Shown here: positions 22,933-37,900 of the stretch, piece by piece
How the letters are laid out: every line of letters starts with the position of its first letter
Position numbering within the stretch: the stretch's first letter is position 1
From: Hexactinellida sp. DTS-2022
Lineage: Eukaryota > Porifera > Hexactinellida
Reading direction: 5' to 3'
DNA length: 64,000 bases
Assembly (NCBI GenBank): GCA_028753945.1
Contig: JAPNXP010000007.1
Coordinates: forward strand, 1,116,001 to 1,180,000
Made by a program: the position numbers and the translations under genes
Notes under the pieces: model-generated
The model's database searches: none
Seen by the model: the letters and a program-made list of their open reading frames with translations, nothing else
What the model was told of the DNA's origin: nothing

Positions 22933-25900
22933 ATGGAGTCTGCCGAATACTCAGACATATTCTCTGTCCTCAAGGGAGTGCTAGTTAGTAGTTACTGCAC
23001 TGTTGGTGTTGTACTGTTGGTCAGGGTTCTCGCTAGGCCTCTATCAAAAGGTACATGCCTTCTTGAAAGCTATTGTACCCTTTATTCACATGTTGTATGT
23101 GGGTATGTACCCTTTGAGTCAATATTATTATTTGAAGGTTTCATTAAATCATTGGAATTAACGTCATATCTCACTCTCATGTACCCTTACAACGAAAAAT
23201 CCTGGCGAGAACCCTGCTGTTGGTACAGTAGAACTCGGTTGTAACGTACCCCCCGGTAATGAAAATTAGTACTGTATAACCTCGTTAGTACGAGGAGAAG
23301 GGGACCGTCAAAATGTGTTCGCCTTATCCGGAATTCGTATTTAACCCGTGTCATTTATATTGAAATACTTTGAAGGGACTAAAATGGTGTTCGTATTAAC
23401 CGTGTTCGTACTACCGAAGTTCTACTGTACTACTAACCGAGTGTACGAACTAACCACTGTTTACCCTACATAGTAATACAACTGATTTATAGACTTGTTT
23501 AATAAAGAATTACGTACTAACTAACCAAGGTACGTTATGACTGAGTTCCACTGTAGTCTTTTTGTTGTATTTGCATTTGCAAGAAGCATTACCGTATAAT
23601 ATTTACATTTTAATCAATACGTATTCTATTGTATTGTATTGATAGTTCTGAGATATCAAAGCAATAATTTAGAATTATACTACACGTATATAGATTATTT
23701 AGCAACATTTTACTATACAATTACACTAGAACTTGAATATATCAACCTTCTAGTTTAATACTGTATGACTAATCGGTCTAATGTCAAATACACATGTTTA
23801 AATCTGTATTTTAGGATTATTTATATCGCCAGCATATTTTCAATATAAACCCAACTTTGCGAAGGTGAATTTTTGATGTTAAAGAATGACCTTGCCAGTG
23901 CCTAAATTTATATTAGGGTGTTGGCCGATATATAAGTAATTTCTTAATCAGCATTTCCGTGCCTTTTGTCCCGTTACTTACGGTATTATATCCATTGTAT
24001 TAATCGTTTGCAAGTTATTCGTTCCGCGCTTTATCTCATTAGGAGTCCAGTGCAAGTTAGGAAAACTATTCATACACATTTCAATGACAAATGGGACAAA
24101 CTGTATTGAAGTAAAAAAGTTATTTACGATTTTCCAGTTAATACACATTTTCAGTCCCCTTCAAAGCCTTTTCAATACGAATACACTAGTTAATGCGAAC
24201 TTGGTTAATACGTACTACACATTTACGGTCCCATGCTGTACACATTAACGAGATTCACTGTACGCACATTACTCACAAACTCTAACTGTAGGACAAAGGA
24301 AGACTGAAGCTGCGACCTGACAGTGTTCTGTTTAAGTCGAGTCGGACTGGGAAAGTAGACAACATCCCCGCTAGCGATATTAAGCTGTCTCAGTGGATGA
24401 GAGTTGCCAAAGGGTTCGAGGTTAAGTTCATGATGGAGTCTGGGGACGTACACAAGTTCGATGGATTCAATGAATCTGTTAGTTAACATGTTTATATATA
24501 TATACAGTCGCCCGATATTAGGGAACCAGCATATAGTATACAGGGCTCTAGCCAGGGATCCGGTTAACTTGCCATTGCCTTTCCGGTTTAACTATCACAT
24601 AGCCATAGCAAGTACTGTAACTGTAAGGTAGGAAAATTTCCTAGGAAATTTCCGAAAATTCCAAAAAATTGCCAAATTTCCGGTAATTTTACATGGAAAA
24701 ATTATTATATATACCTAGTTTTTTTTTAATTTTGATAAACCATATCTATAATGTAGAGTTGTTACTGTGCGTTGTTATTAATTCCTCATGACAGTCTAAC
24801 TTAAGTAACACAAAAAAATTGGCAATTTCAAATAAAGTTCCTAGGCATAATTTGAAATATGTAATCTTTCCAGAATTTCCGGAAATTTCCATAGAAAACA
24901 AAATTTTTGGAAATTTTACAACACTAGCCAAGTACACAAGTGATCCATTGACAAATCGTTTATCATGTTCTTAATCGTTTGTCGTTAATTTATTCTATTT
25001 AGCGTTTCTTGTTCTATCATATGTATAATATAAAATTGTTGTCTGAACTTCCACTAACTTACAATGGCCGGACTGGTTAAATGTCGACGCTACGGGACTG
25101 CTACACTAAGGTTTTGTTCCCAGTTAAACTGATTATACTATAGACTGTATATACTACACACTGTTATCTCTAATAGTCCACCAGTGGGCAATTGGCCCAA
25201 AGTGGACTATTAGAGAATATGGACTATTACAGATAAATAAATAGTTGATTTGGACAATTAAATAAGTGGACAATTAGAAAGAACAGACTGTATGTTGTTA
25301 TTATCAGCAAAGTTAACGTGTTCATATAATATTAGTTTGTAACTTGTTGGTTATAGTCCAATACTGCTGACTCCAGTTAATAGAACAAGATAGTTGCGTT
25401 GGTCTTTGCAAGTTATTTATATTATTTCAGTTAATTAAATTGATGGTAATTACTATCCTGAAGGTATCTTTTAAACACCTAACCATTACATACTATACTG
25501 GTCTTAATCGAATGAACACTATTTGCAACCTTGTGTAGATGATATAATTACTAGATCTGGGCCAAATTGAATACAGTTGACTCCGCTTAAAGCTTAATAG
25601 GTTCAGTTTTGTTCCAGGGTATTTTGACCCAATTAACGGAGAAATCTATTAACCGAAAATATTTTTGAGTCGAACTGTAATTCCGTCCTATAAATCCTGT
25701 GAAATTTTGACCCAATTCGCATTCTGCGGAGAACTCTATTAACCGGTGGCTCTATTAAGCGGAGTATACTGTATATTTAATTAATTATATTATTGAAAGA
25801 AACAAGTTTACCTATTAACTTAATTCTATTATTTTACAGTTAACTATACTAATTTAACTAGTACTAAATAGTATTTGTATAGTTTTATGATGCAATACAA

Positions 25901-28900
25901 ACTTTTACTAATTTCACAGTTTTCTATATCTCCAGGATTTCCCCAACCTGTCTGAGTTCATTAAACACAATTACAACTTAGATTTAGAGGAGGTGCCCCT
26001 CAGTGTGAAGGGATGGAATTGGGGAAAAGTTAACTTCACAGGTATGTCTTATAGCTGGAATGTATTTTAGTGGTGTGTTGTTGGGATAATCATAGCAACC
26101 AATTAGGTAATTAGATATTCTCTATGGGACATACTAACTGCAATCTCACAAATTTTATTTGTTGGAAGTTAACAAGCGAAATAAGAGATTCATACAAGTT
26201 TAAGGATATTGACAATTGTTGCTATAATGCTTTTCAAATTTATTAAACATTCCTAATAAAGATATGACTTTATATACTAGCAAATTCCTGTTGTAAAGAA
26301 ATACCTGCTTTTTAACGAAATTATATATAAACTACTTTATACGGATAAAGTAGTTAATTTAATTCCGCTTATATCGAAAAACTAAGGTTCCCTTGTACTA
26401 CGTTAAACGGGAGTTGACTGTATTTATTATAAGATTGGTATTTACTGAGCTCAGACTATTCATTCCCTGTGTGACAGTACGATTCCGTAGGTTCTCTCCT
26501 ACAGTTCTCTGTGGAGGATAAGACCGCGTTTGAGATTCCTCTCAACCAAGTTAACAAGAGCACTAAGAACAAGAACGAGGTGACGTTAGAGTTCCACCAG
26601 TCGGACGAGGCTCCGGTCTCTCTCGTAGAAATGAGGTTCCACATTCCAACTAACCAAGACGATGAACAGGACGCAGTTAAGGTACCTACCTACATTATAT
26701 GCAATATATATTCGACTTTTCATTAATTAATCGCGGTTGCAAGGAATGTGAAGTGTACATTAAAGTTTAATTTAATCTCAATTGAAACTAGAAATTAAAA
26801 TGGGGGTTTTCTATCTATACCTTAGCTTAGACCCCAAGTCAAATTATTAATAAAATTAATTATTGTTCAAATTCCACTCTGAAGTATATTATCATAATTT
26901 CAATAACAGTCATAATTGACCTATTGAATTAAAATTATGATTATATTTACCTTATAATACTACAATATTGGAAATTAGTCTGAAATTATTAAAACTTTTA
27001 ATCGAGTAACTATATACTATCTCACCATATAATGTAACTGAAATTTAAGCGCTAACCCCTTGTCCTTGTATATTATAATAATTCGTTTCCCTTAACCTAC
27101 GCATAATATCTCTACACTACACACACTAACTATACAGTAACAAAGCTGAGAGTCCGTCTGGCCCTCTTGGCTCTCCTCAGATTAACAGCTGTTCCCGCCT
27201 TCCCCAGCTGTACACTGTCGTGTCCCTTGTTGCCCACTGACCCCAGCGTCGCCTTGCACTCCTCGCTGAACTCCCGCGTCTGTCCGCTCGGGAGCTTAAC
27301 GGTAACAATGCTATCTTTCCGCTTTATTACTTTGCAGCAGACGCCCGCGCCCCTGGCTATCTTCCCGCCGCCGCCCGGCCGCACCTCCAAGTTGAACACG
27401 TCCAGGCCGTCCGGCACGCAGCTCAGCGGATACGTGTTCCCGGGCCGCGGGTCGAACCTCCGCACGTCGATCCGATCCGACTCTCTCGTGTAGATGGGCG
27501 TGTCTCCTACCTGCGTACAGTTAAGTATTAACTGGCGTCTGTATACAGTAGCTCTATTAAGTATTAACTGGCATCAGCATACAGTAGCTCTATTAAGTAT
27601 TAACTGGTATCTGTACTATATAGTAGCTCTATTAAGTATTAACTGGCATCAGCATACAGTAGCTCTATTAATTAAGTATTAACTGGTATCTGTACTATAC
27701 AGTAGCTCTATTGAGTATTAACTGGTATCTGTACTATACAGTAGCTCTATTGACTATTGAGTATTTTAACTGGTATCTATACTATACAGTAGCTCTATTA
27801 AGTATTAACTGGCGTCTGTATACAGTAGCTCTATTAAGTTTAAACAACTAAGCTTAATTGTAACATATGAATTCCTAAATAACTAGGCTGTATAATTAGC
27901 TTTATAACGAGTACTGACTTTCATTTCCTCATTGGCCATCATCTGGAATGTCTCTCTTCCCCTCGCGACTAATGCCACGTAGCCGGATCTCTTCACTGAC
28001 TTCATAAACTTAATTATTCTCACCCGCGGGGCCTCCTCCAGTGCCTTGTCATGCGGAGGGAACTCTCCTGACTCCTGTGACGTGATCATAGATAATAATA
28101 ATAATAATAATAATAATGATAACTGGAGTTAATGTAATTGAATAATAGTAAAGCCGAAACCGGTTTTTCCTAACTACAGTGGAGTCTCCGAATAACGGAC
28201 TCATTGGGGGCATGGGTTTGTCCGTTGTAGAGAGATGTCCGCTTCTCGGAGTGTCCGTTTTGGGAAACTCTACTGTAATCGGTTTTTTCTAACTAAGTAT
28301 TCTAAATGTGTCAGAAATTCCAATTTTGTTTATTTACATCGATTTTACTAACTGTCGGAATTTTCTTACATTATTTTCTTATAAAGAATTGTTTAGAAAA
28401 ATCAGTTTGGACTGCATTTCTAATGTATACCAGTGGCTGGACTCTAACAAACAAACAAACAAACAACAACAGCATGCAACATCGAGTTTATCTAATTGTA
28501 TGTCGCGTTATGTTCAAATTAACTTTTAGGCAAACATGCAATTGCTCTTAACTAATTAATTAGCTGACTGGGCATTAATTGTAATTAACAACTAATGTTG
28601 ATATTTAATTAAATAAATATAGTGAACTCTCGTTATAACGAAGCGCATTGGACCTGTAAATTCCTTCGTTATATCCGACTTCGTTATAACGGGAGTTCAC
28701 TGTAGTCACAACATAATGGAACAACTATTCTCATACTCACCTCTCTAAGACTGTTAGCAGTGTGTATATGTGTAGAGTGGAGTAGCAACAGAGGTCTGAT
28801 AGCAATAATGTTATTAATTCTTAGCAGAGATACTGAGCCTCTTAGCAGGGAACACATTCTAGCTTAGAACTGCACTGGGGACGTTAACTAAATAACCGTT

Positions 28901-31900
28901 TTAAATGCTTGGATTTCTGAAAGATATGGCGCTTTATTTTTTAAAAAGCCAATTTTGTCTGGAAATCATAGCCATTAATTTGAAAAGTAATAATTTATAT
29001 TGAAACACTTATCTATCTGAATACATACGTTGGTATTTGTTACAAAGAGCATTGAGACAAAATATCAGACCGAATATACTGTATATATACTATGAGAATG
29101 TAATTTATACGATTCTCATTGTAAACACTTGTTACTACTATTATAATAGAGTTGTAATAAGTAGGCTGAAACGAATATTCGAATGTAACGAATGAACCTT
29201 TTTCTAATCGAACGAATATTTGAATATTTATTCGTTCGTTTTGATGACTAAGCATTTAATCAAATCTGTGACTCAAAATACAGTGGAAAGAGTTTTTTGT
29301 TAGTGTTACAATAAATAATTTGATCATACATAGTTACAAAGTGTGTTTATGGACACAGGTAGCTATTAATTCAACTAGTTTAGGTAGAAATTTATATCTA
29401 CGATCTCTCCTATCTATGCAAATCATGTTTTTGTCCAAAAGAAGTAAACGAATATTAATTTAATTAAATATTATTTTGCAAACGAACGAAAATTCGTTCA
29501 ATTATTTCGAACAGATATATGAATATTGGTATGTATACAGGTAAACCTCCCAAAGCGGCACCCATCGGGAGAATGATTTTGTGCCGCTTCTCGGAGGTTG
29601 CCGCTTTGGGAGGTTGCTCGTAAGGTAAACTCCCATAGCGGCACCCATCGGGAGAATGATTTTGTGACGCTTCTCGGAGGTTGCCGCTTCTCGGAGGTTG
29701 CCGCTACTCGGAGGTGCCGCTTTGGGAGGTTTACCTGTATTCGTTTCAGCCCTAGTATTAAGCCACATTCCTTTTGTTGTCTAGAGTTTCCATGATAGTA
29801 TACTCGCTAAAGCTGATGTGTTACAACCCACTGTAGATGCTTACGCTATTTTCGATGATGTGCCTTGCATGACTCCAAGGTGAGTGCTGTGTATTAACTC
29901 CCATGATCCCATATGGTAGAATATTATATTGTGAATCCAGACAGACAAGTCAATTTAGCTTGGCTGTATTAGCTCATTTTTAGTTGGCAAAAAAACTCAT
30001 TTACTCCCTACCAACTCAATTCAACTCATTAAGAAAGCGATTTAGCTAGCGAAGCGCGCTAGTACAATACTAAAGTATTAAATACTAATAAACTAATATA
30101 ATCTTAGTCAAATCTCCACATGACTTAATCTAGAAAATGAGTTGATTCAACCAACTCACGGTTTGAATGAATTGGACTCATTTCAATTCATTTTCCACTG
30201 CTAACATTTTTAGTTTTTGCCAACTCAAAGTGAGTTGATACAGCCCTGCTTGGCTGTATACTTTACCAGTTTGGAATATTAATTTTTGGAACTGCATTTT
30301 AATTTTAAATGCTCACCATTTGTTAGATGAAAAAATGCGAAGAAAAATCTCTGTCTCGTATATTTATTACCGTTTTCATGCGTTAAATTTCGGGAATTAT
30401 GTGTTACGTGTAGCTCTGGCTAACCCTTGAATTTATTATCTGTTAAAATACAGATTTATAGTAGCCTTTCGGGATTGGTAAATAAGTACGTATTATCCGA
30501 GTGTACTCTACATAGAACCACAAACTGATTTATAGATACATGGTTAAAATAAATTAGTACACACTAAGCCGAAGTACGTACTAACCCAGATTCTAACCGA
30601 GTTCTACATTATAGCTAATAATACCTAATGGCGTATAAATAATATCTCATAAGTAACATTACACAGGTAAATAAAAAATAAATACTATTACGGCTAAAAA
30701 CACTACAACACTGCCCCATGAGCTGCATAGCTATAACACTGCCCTATGAGTATGAGCTGCATAGCTATAGCACGAGTCTGTCTCCTACCAGCAGCATCAG
30801 CTGAGAGGAGCCCTCGGGGGAGAGCGCCACCACGCCCCCGCTGGTGACACACAGGTCCGTCAGGCGAGTGCGACTCAGACCCTTCAGGTGCAGTCTCTCC
30901 AGCAGTCCGTACCCCGGCTTAAGCAGGTGTATGGCACTGCCTAGCGACACGAGTGTGCGCTTGGAATGCGCGCAGCTGTGTATGAGAATGTCCCCCGCTG
31001 GCGTAAGAGAGAGCGACCTGATTGGGTGCGGCAGCTCTCCGATAGCCATCTCGCAGAGAATCTCCCCGAACACACTCAGCACGTACAGTCGGTTCGTCTG
31101 AGAGCTGATTGTGTATATGCAGTCGTTAGCGTCCACCGCTAGGTATCTAGGGAAGGGTAGCAACGCGTGTGGCTGATAGGAATGGTCAGCAATAGACACG
31201 GCACTGGACAGATCCTGTTGACACACGAGGAGAGAGTGCCGCGCTGTGTTGGCGATAATCAGCTGATCGAGAGAGGTGTGTCCCATGCCGCAGGGATCTG
31301 CCAGCATCTGGAGTCCCACTTTGGAGAGGCAGTGTTCCAGCTGTCCGTTCTTGTAGAACACGTTAAGCGGACCCTCCTGTCGACTCGTGACGTAGAATCT
31401 GTCTTTGTGTGCGTGGAATTGGCTGATGGGACAGAGACGCGTGTTCCTGTGTAGCGCAACTGTGTGACGTAGCTCTCCCGCCTCGCTGACTAAGTGTATC
31501 AGGTTGTCTCTCGCGTCGAGAAGGTAGAAGGTGTTCTCGGGCCCTGGGGTTAGTCTAATTGCGTCGGACATCTCGTGTGTGACGCCAATAGCAGCCTTTG
31601 AGATGGACTCACTGGCCAGAACCCCCTGGGACCTGTAGATGCAGCCGGAGAGCGGCGCTTCTGCCAGGAAGTGAGCGTCTATGTTGAATTGTATGTCCGG
31701 CACCTGTCTCGTTAGTAACCGTTTCTGGTTGTTGGTGTGTATAGACTGGAATAGCTCTTTGCTTCTCTCCTCTCTTTCAATATCCTCAGACAGTTCTCCT
31801 TTCTATCAAATTTATTGAATAAACTACCTTATTATAGGAAATTAACGCGATTTGGAGCAATTCGCCTTAATTTCATGGAGCGTTAATTTGCTATAAGTAT

Positions 31901-34900
31901 GGTTATGACTTATGATGTACAATCCTAGTTAACTGAGACCATGGATATATTAAATTCCTAATTACTAAAATCTAACAATACGAACAAAAAATGGTATTAT
32001 TATAGGCTTAGATATAAGTATAATGGAATTAATATTGTATCCGCTATGAAATGATGGTATACTGGGGAATGGCGCATGAATTGGGATTTAGTTTTGAGTG
32101 GTTTCGAAATTGTAATTAGACACAGAGAAAAAGTACAGTAGTAAATAATCATTTTATATACCTATACACAATAGAGGATTTTGTCACTAGCTCTAAAGCC
32201 TTCTATAATGCCTTCTATAATGCCTTGGTTTGGATATACTCAGTTTTATCACTATCAGCCCCGATACTAAATCCCGAGGTAGATTGCCTTATATGGACAA
32301 CTGGAGAGGAGTAAGGAAAGAATAAACTACGGTTCCCGGAATAGCGGCCACTGCGATATTCCGGGCACTTTTCAAGTCCCTTTTGACTTCATATAGTATA
32401 TATTAACATTAATTTATTTCACAATTACGGACATTTTCATCGATCCTGAGGGTGATCGTAATTCCGGTTCAACTGTACTCAACTTTAGTCTCAACATAAT
32501 CAAATACCGAAACCGGTTTTTCTAACACCAAGTTATTCTAACTAAATACAGTAGACGTATGTTCTGAATGTGCAAGCAATTCCAATTTAGTTTTATTTTA
32601 AATCGGTATTTCTAACTATCGGATTTTTCTTACTTTATTTCCATACAAAGAATGGCCAGAAAATACCGGTTTCAACTGTATATATATTATCCATAGTTCC
32701 ATAGTCTAGACTCTAGATCTAATATAATTACCTCCTGCATCATTTCCTGTAACCTTGTGACGTCATTGTTAATAGCGGTCTCTACCTGCGTGAGCTGCGA
32801 CTCGACCTGTCCAGTTATGTGAGAGAGTGTGGCCAGTAGGTAGCTCCTCCTCTCCTTCAGAACTCTAATTAGACTGTCAAACGTGTCTGTAACTTTATTC
32901 CGGACCCTCCTGTGCTGCTTTGTGGCTCTTAGCTTCAGTTTCTGTACACTGTTCAGCTCGTTGTGGAGCTCTTTCAGAAGCTCTTCATTCGCAACCCCGG
33001 GCATAGACTAATCTAGCTACGTATAACTCAGGCCTGATACTCTGGTATCAAATCGTATCTTAGTATTAGGAAGATTCAGCAGTAGCCAAAGCAGAATTGA
33101 AATTATTGATAATATTTTTGAGTTTTCTCAATGATATTATACAGACATTTGTAAATGCGCTCCTAATCCTGGCCTGATATAATTTTCATACGCTTAATTA
33201 AATCACAAATTAATGTTGCTGTATAGGATATTCCAAATTAAGCGCTCCTAATTAACATTTTCTAAACAATTATACTCCAAAAGGAGCGTCTCGCGCTCCT
33301 GGATAAATCTTTGGTTTTCTCACTACAGTGGTGTTTGCGGAATAGGAATGAAATTTGCTTACTAATAGGCCGAATTGCTATTATTATAAGTATATAGGAA
33401 CAGAATTAACAATAAATGCTCGCTTGGGGACTGAGAATAACTTGCTAGTGTAATACTAATTGCGATATAATAATAATAAGAATATTGATATCATATCAGG
33501 CGAACACCACTTTACTGGAGTAATTACAAAAAAGTTTGTTTCAAATATAGATTACAGTGGTACCGCGATTATCCAAACTTGGGTTTATATTTATCCGAAC
33601 TCTTCGATTATGGGAAACCCCAGGGCCCAGGCTACCCAATGTTGTTTGCATAAAGTATTTCAGTATTTAATAGATTGTCAGAACTTAACTTGTCTGACTG
33701 GTCCCAACGAGTTCGATTAATCGAGGTTGAACTTAAGTAACATTCTAACTTCTTATGTCTGCATTTCCTATTTCAAGATAAATTATTTTGAGTTTATTCA
33801 ATACAAACATGTTATAGAGCACTTCATCCATATTATTATTGTCTCAACACTTGTTTATATATTAATTGTTTAAATAAAAGCAACAATGACCAAAATAAAA
33901 CTAATTGATTATCTCTATTGATAATTGATGACTAGTCAATGATGAGTCTGATGACACTTTCAATATGCCAGATACATTTACCAGAAATACTTCCTATTAG
34001 GACATCCTTTCCATCAGTTTTTACCCTCTGTCGGATGTAATTTATAATTTTCTCAATTAACCTAATATATTAGCAATAAATCTTATAAAATATTATTACT
34101 TATGGTTCATTTTTACGTACTAATTTAATAATATTTTGGGCATTGCCTTGTATTTTCATTGCTTGACTTAGCTTTAAACAATTGTTGACAACCCGTTGTC
34201 GGTATTTTCTAAAAAATATGCATAATGAATGCCCTAGTCTCAGAAATACAAATTTCATATATTTACATATAAATTGAAATATTTATTTATTATAGGGGTC
34301 ACTACACAGTCAAAGCTTTTCCCACATTTTTCCAACTCCATGGCAAAACATTCAATTACAACATCCCATACAACACCATCATTCGCTTATTCCTATTAGA
34401 ACATCCAGATGGAATCCATGTGTTCATAGTGAAGTGTCTGGACCCTCCCATTAGGCAGGGACAGACACGGCACAACTTTGTTATACAGAGATACACTAAG
34501 GAAGACATGTGTGAGATTACACTAATGATATCGCAGGAAGATCTGGAGAATAAGTTCCAGGATAGGTGAGAAGATAATTTATTTGTAATTTATATAGTTT
34601 ATGTACAAGGTATATTATAAAACATATCATATAAATAAACATAGATAAAAATAAGGACTTACTCTTTGCGAAGCGGGTTTTATATTAAAAAGGTGTTGCA
34701 ACACTTTTTCAATATAAAACCCGCTTCGCAAAGATTTATATTTTAAGTTAAAAATGACCTTGTCATTGCCCTGAAATACGTTAGAAAAGGTATCCCATAT
34801 ATATCACGAGTGTGAAGTTAGCAAAATAAATAAAGTCAATCGGGCATGTATAAGTGGGTCAAATTGCCGTTTGAAATGTGCTCGTTTGAATCTTTTGCTA

Positions 34901-37900
34901 ACTTCACACGTGAACACTCGCTACCATATCAAATTCAAGACTCAAACCACTATGGAAAATAGCTTTTTGCTAATGTTACAATAATATAATCATAGTTGTT
35001 TATTGATACAATCAGCTAGTTTAGGTAGGCATTTATATTTGATCTCTCCAATTTATACAAAAAAAGTTGTCCAAAAGAAATAAACGAAAATTCATTTCAA
35101 TATAATATTCGTTAAACGAATATTCATTTCAGAACGAACATTTGTTCAATCATTCCGAACAAATATTCGGTATATTAGTTTCAGCCCTAATTATATCAAT
35201 TCATTATTATCTCCTTTCTTATCTAAGATATAAGCAGAATTATATTCTGAATTGAATATCAGCAGAGTTATTGGGAAATTAATGTATCAAGTATTACATT
35301 TTTGAATTTTATCAGAATATATAGTTCTAAATCCATTTCTCATCACCACTTAATATATTTTCTTGGACAACATTGATTTAAATTTACCTAAAGCACGAAA
35401 CGTATCAGTTAAAATACTTATGCGGTTATACTTTATACAGCTGAGTCTTATTCTGTAGTATAATCAAATATTTATAAAGGATTTATTGTATTGAGTAGGA
35501 TGGGCGGTTAACCGGTTAACCGTGGCGAGAAATCGAATTGTAACCGTAGCCTCAGATCGGTTAACCAAACCCTTGGTTATACATACACTACATACATGAG
35601 GCTATCTTATCCTTGTGCCAACATAACGCACGGACTCCACAAATACACGTGCATTAATGTATTATCATTTATCCGCTGTAGATTGTCCCGTACCATGACT
35701 GGCCCTACCTACGAGGTGTATGCGCGTATCCTTAAGGAGTTGGTTGGCAGGAAAATAACGATTTCTAAGAACTATAAGACTCGGAGCGGGGCCCACGCTA
35801 TAAACTGTGCACTCAAAGCCTACCCCGGCCTTCTCTACCCGTTAGAGAAAGCGTTTCTGTTCATACACAAGCCGACTGTGCTGGTTAGGTTCGATGAAGT
35901 GGCCTCTGTTAACTTTGCTAGGGTGTTTGGTGGCGGAACTATAAAGTCTTTTGATTTCGAAGTTGAACACAGGAATGTTACCACTTATACCTTCAGTAAT
36001 ATAGCCAGGTAAGAACTGAACTCCTAACTATTGTTATTTATATTATTGCTCATATTACTCATATCTATGTTAATTAAGTAATGTGTTCGCCTTGTGACAG
36101 GCCTTGTGCTGTTAGTAGAATAATTGAGTTGAATTTCTAAGTTGTAATACACATATTAAGTATTAAGGCTTACTTATATATCGGCCAACACATTTTTAAC
36201 ATAAAACCTGGTTTCCAAAAGGTAAATTTCTGATGTAAAAATGACCTTGCTAGTGCATTGAAATTACATTAGAGAGGTGATATCAATTTATACGTAATTC
36301 CTGTATTAAACTGCTTTGAAAATTACAAAAAATATGTTCTTAGTTACAGAAAATATACCAAGACACTTGGGAACCATTATAACATGCAATTCTTATAACA
36401 ATGGGATTGGTATAATTATGTGGTACCTTTGTATTCATATTTTGATGTAGAATCAAATGTTATCTCTGTGATCCATTAAATCCTGCGAATTTGCGAATGC
36501 TTCATTAAACTGGACAGAAGAAATATAAATATTATCTTTCAATAGTATTCGGTGACAATTTAGTGATTATATAATATTGTTTGTTATTCCAGTTATGAAG
36601 GGAATCTTGTTATGGCGAATAATTAGATTTCTTACTTGTTATTGTTCGGATTATTACTGGAACTGTAGATAACATATTTATCTATCTTATTTGTTCATTT
36701 AAACTCTTATCTGAATTAAATCGAATTCTCGCTGCTCTAGAGAAGACTATCCGAGTTTGTATGACTTTGTTATTCAGAAGAAGTTACCTGTTAAGAACAA
36801 AGGACAGAGGGTAGGTGACTGGATTAATATTTCTCTGCTCACTAATAACAACTATATGTTACATTGATTAGAATCTCAAAGATACAATGCATGAAGGCAT
36901 GGAGGATAGCGATAACGAAGAGCCAGATCACTATTTGGAACAAATGAAGATAGAAGGGGAGATGAAAGATAGCGAAGATGGTGAGAGTTAATAGTTTTCA
37001 ATAATAATGTATTGATTCGTCCTAATTCGCTCCTAAAGTCCTGTCCTGACTCCTGTTAATTTAAGCCCACCATACACGATGCAACAAAGTTGCATACAAC
37101 ATTGTTGCACCGTGTATGTTGATTGTTGCACGCAATATTGTTGCTGCAACAAAGTTGCACCTAGAGGTGTTACCCGGTTCTCAGATACCCGGGTAAATAC
37201 TCGGTTCCAAAAAATCGAATGAGATTCGATACACGGGTAATTTACTCCGAATACCTGGGTATTGCCCATTATATAAAAGGTTTCGGATTACGCTATAGAA
37301 GCACTAAAAATCAACACATGGCGTTTTTAAATTATCAGGAATGCTTAGAATACCAGTGCAAACTGTAAACATAACATTATAATAGCCTTTTCTAAAAGGA
37401 TATTTCAAACGTTTACAGTAAAATAGTAAAATTTCAGATTATTTTAGAATAACATTTAGTTAGACAGAGATACATAGAAGTTAGAACATTTTCTTATCAA
37501 TAACATCAATATTTCTTTGTTATTTCTTAAAAATAATACCCGGGTACCCGAGTATATCCGGGTATTAGCTTGGCAAAGGATTCGAGAACCGGGTATTAGA
37601 ATTTGAGGATTCGTCGACACCCCTAGTTGCACCGTGTATGTTGACTGTTGCACGCAATATTGTTGCATGCAACACGTTTCATGGAAATTGGCATGTTCAA
37701 TTTTCTTGCAACATTGTTGCACGAAAATATGGAAATTCAGTACATATTTTTCACATTATTTCGTTTTCATTTTTTCACCTACTCAAAACATTTGAAAAAT
37801 TCACATGTTCTTTCTAGTGTATCTATTTTATTTACTACTACTTTCTCAATACCCTTAATCAAGCCACCTATGATGCGAACACAATTGTGTATATTAGAAT

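Noticed and set aside
24223..24489. 88-codon minus-strand frame
   Set aside because: Antisense shadow of SSRP1 exon 2.
26456..26726. Separate small genes on both strands
   Set aside because: The plus frame is SSRP1 exon 4; the minus frame is its shadow.
27522..27838. CRISPR-like array
   Set aside because: Units are contiguous tandem repeats without unique spacers, in a spliced eukaryotic locus.
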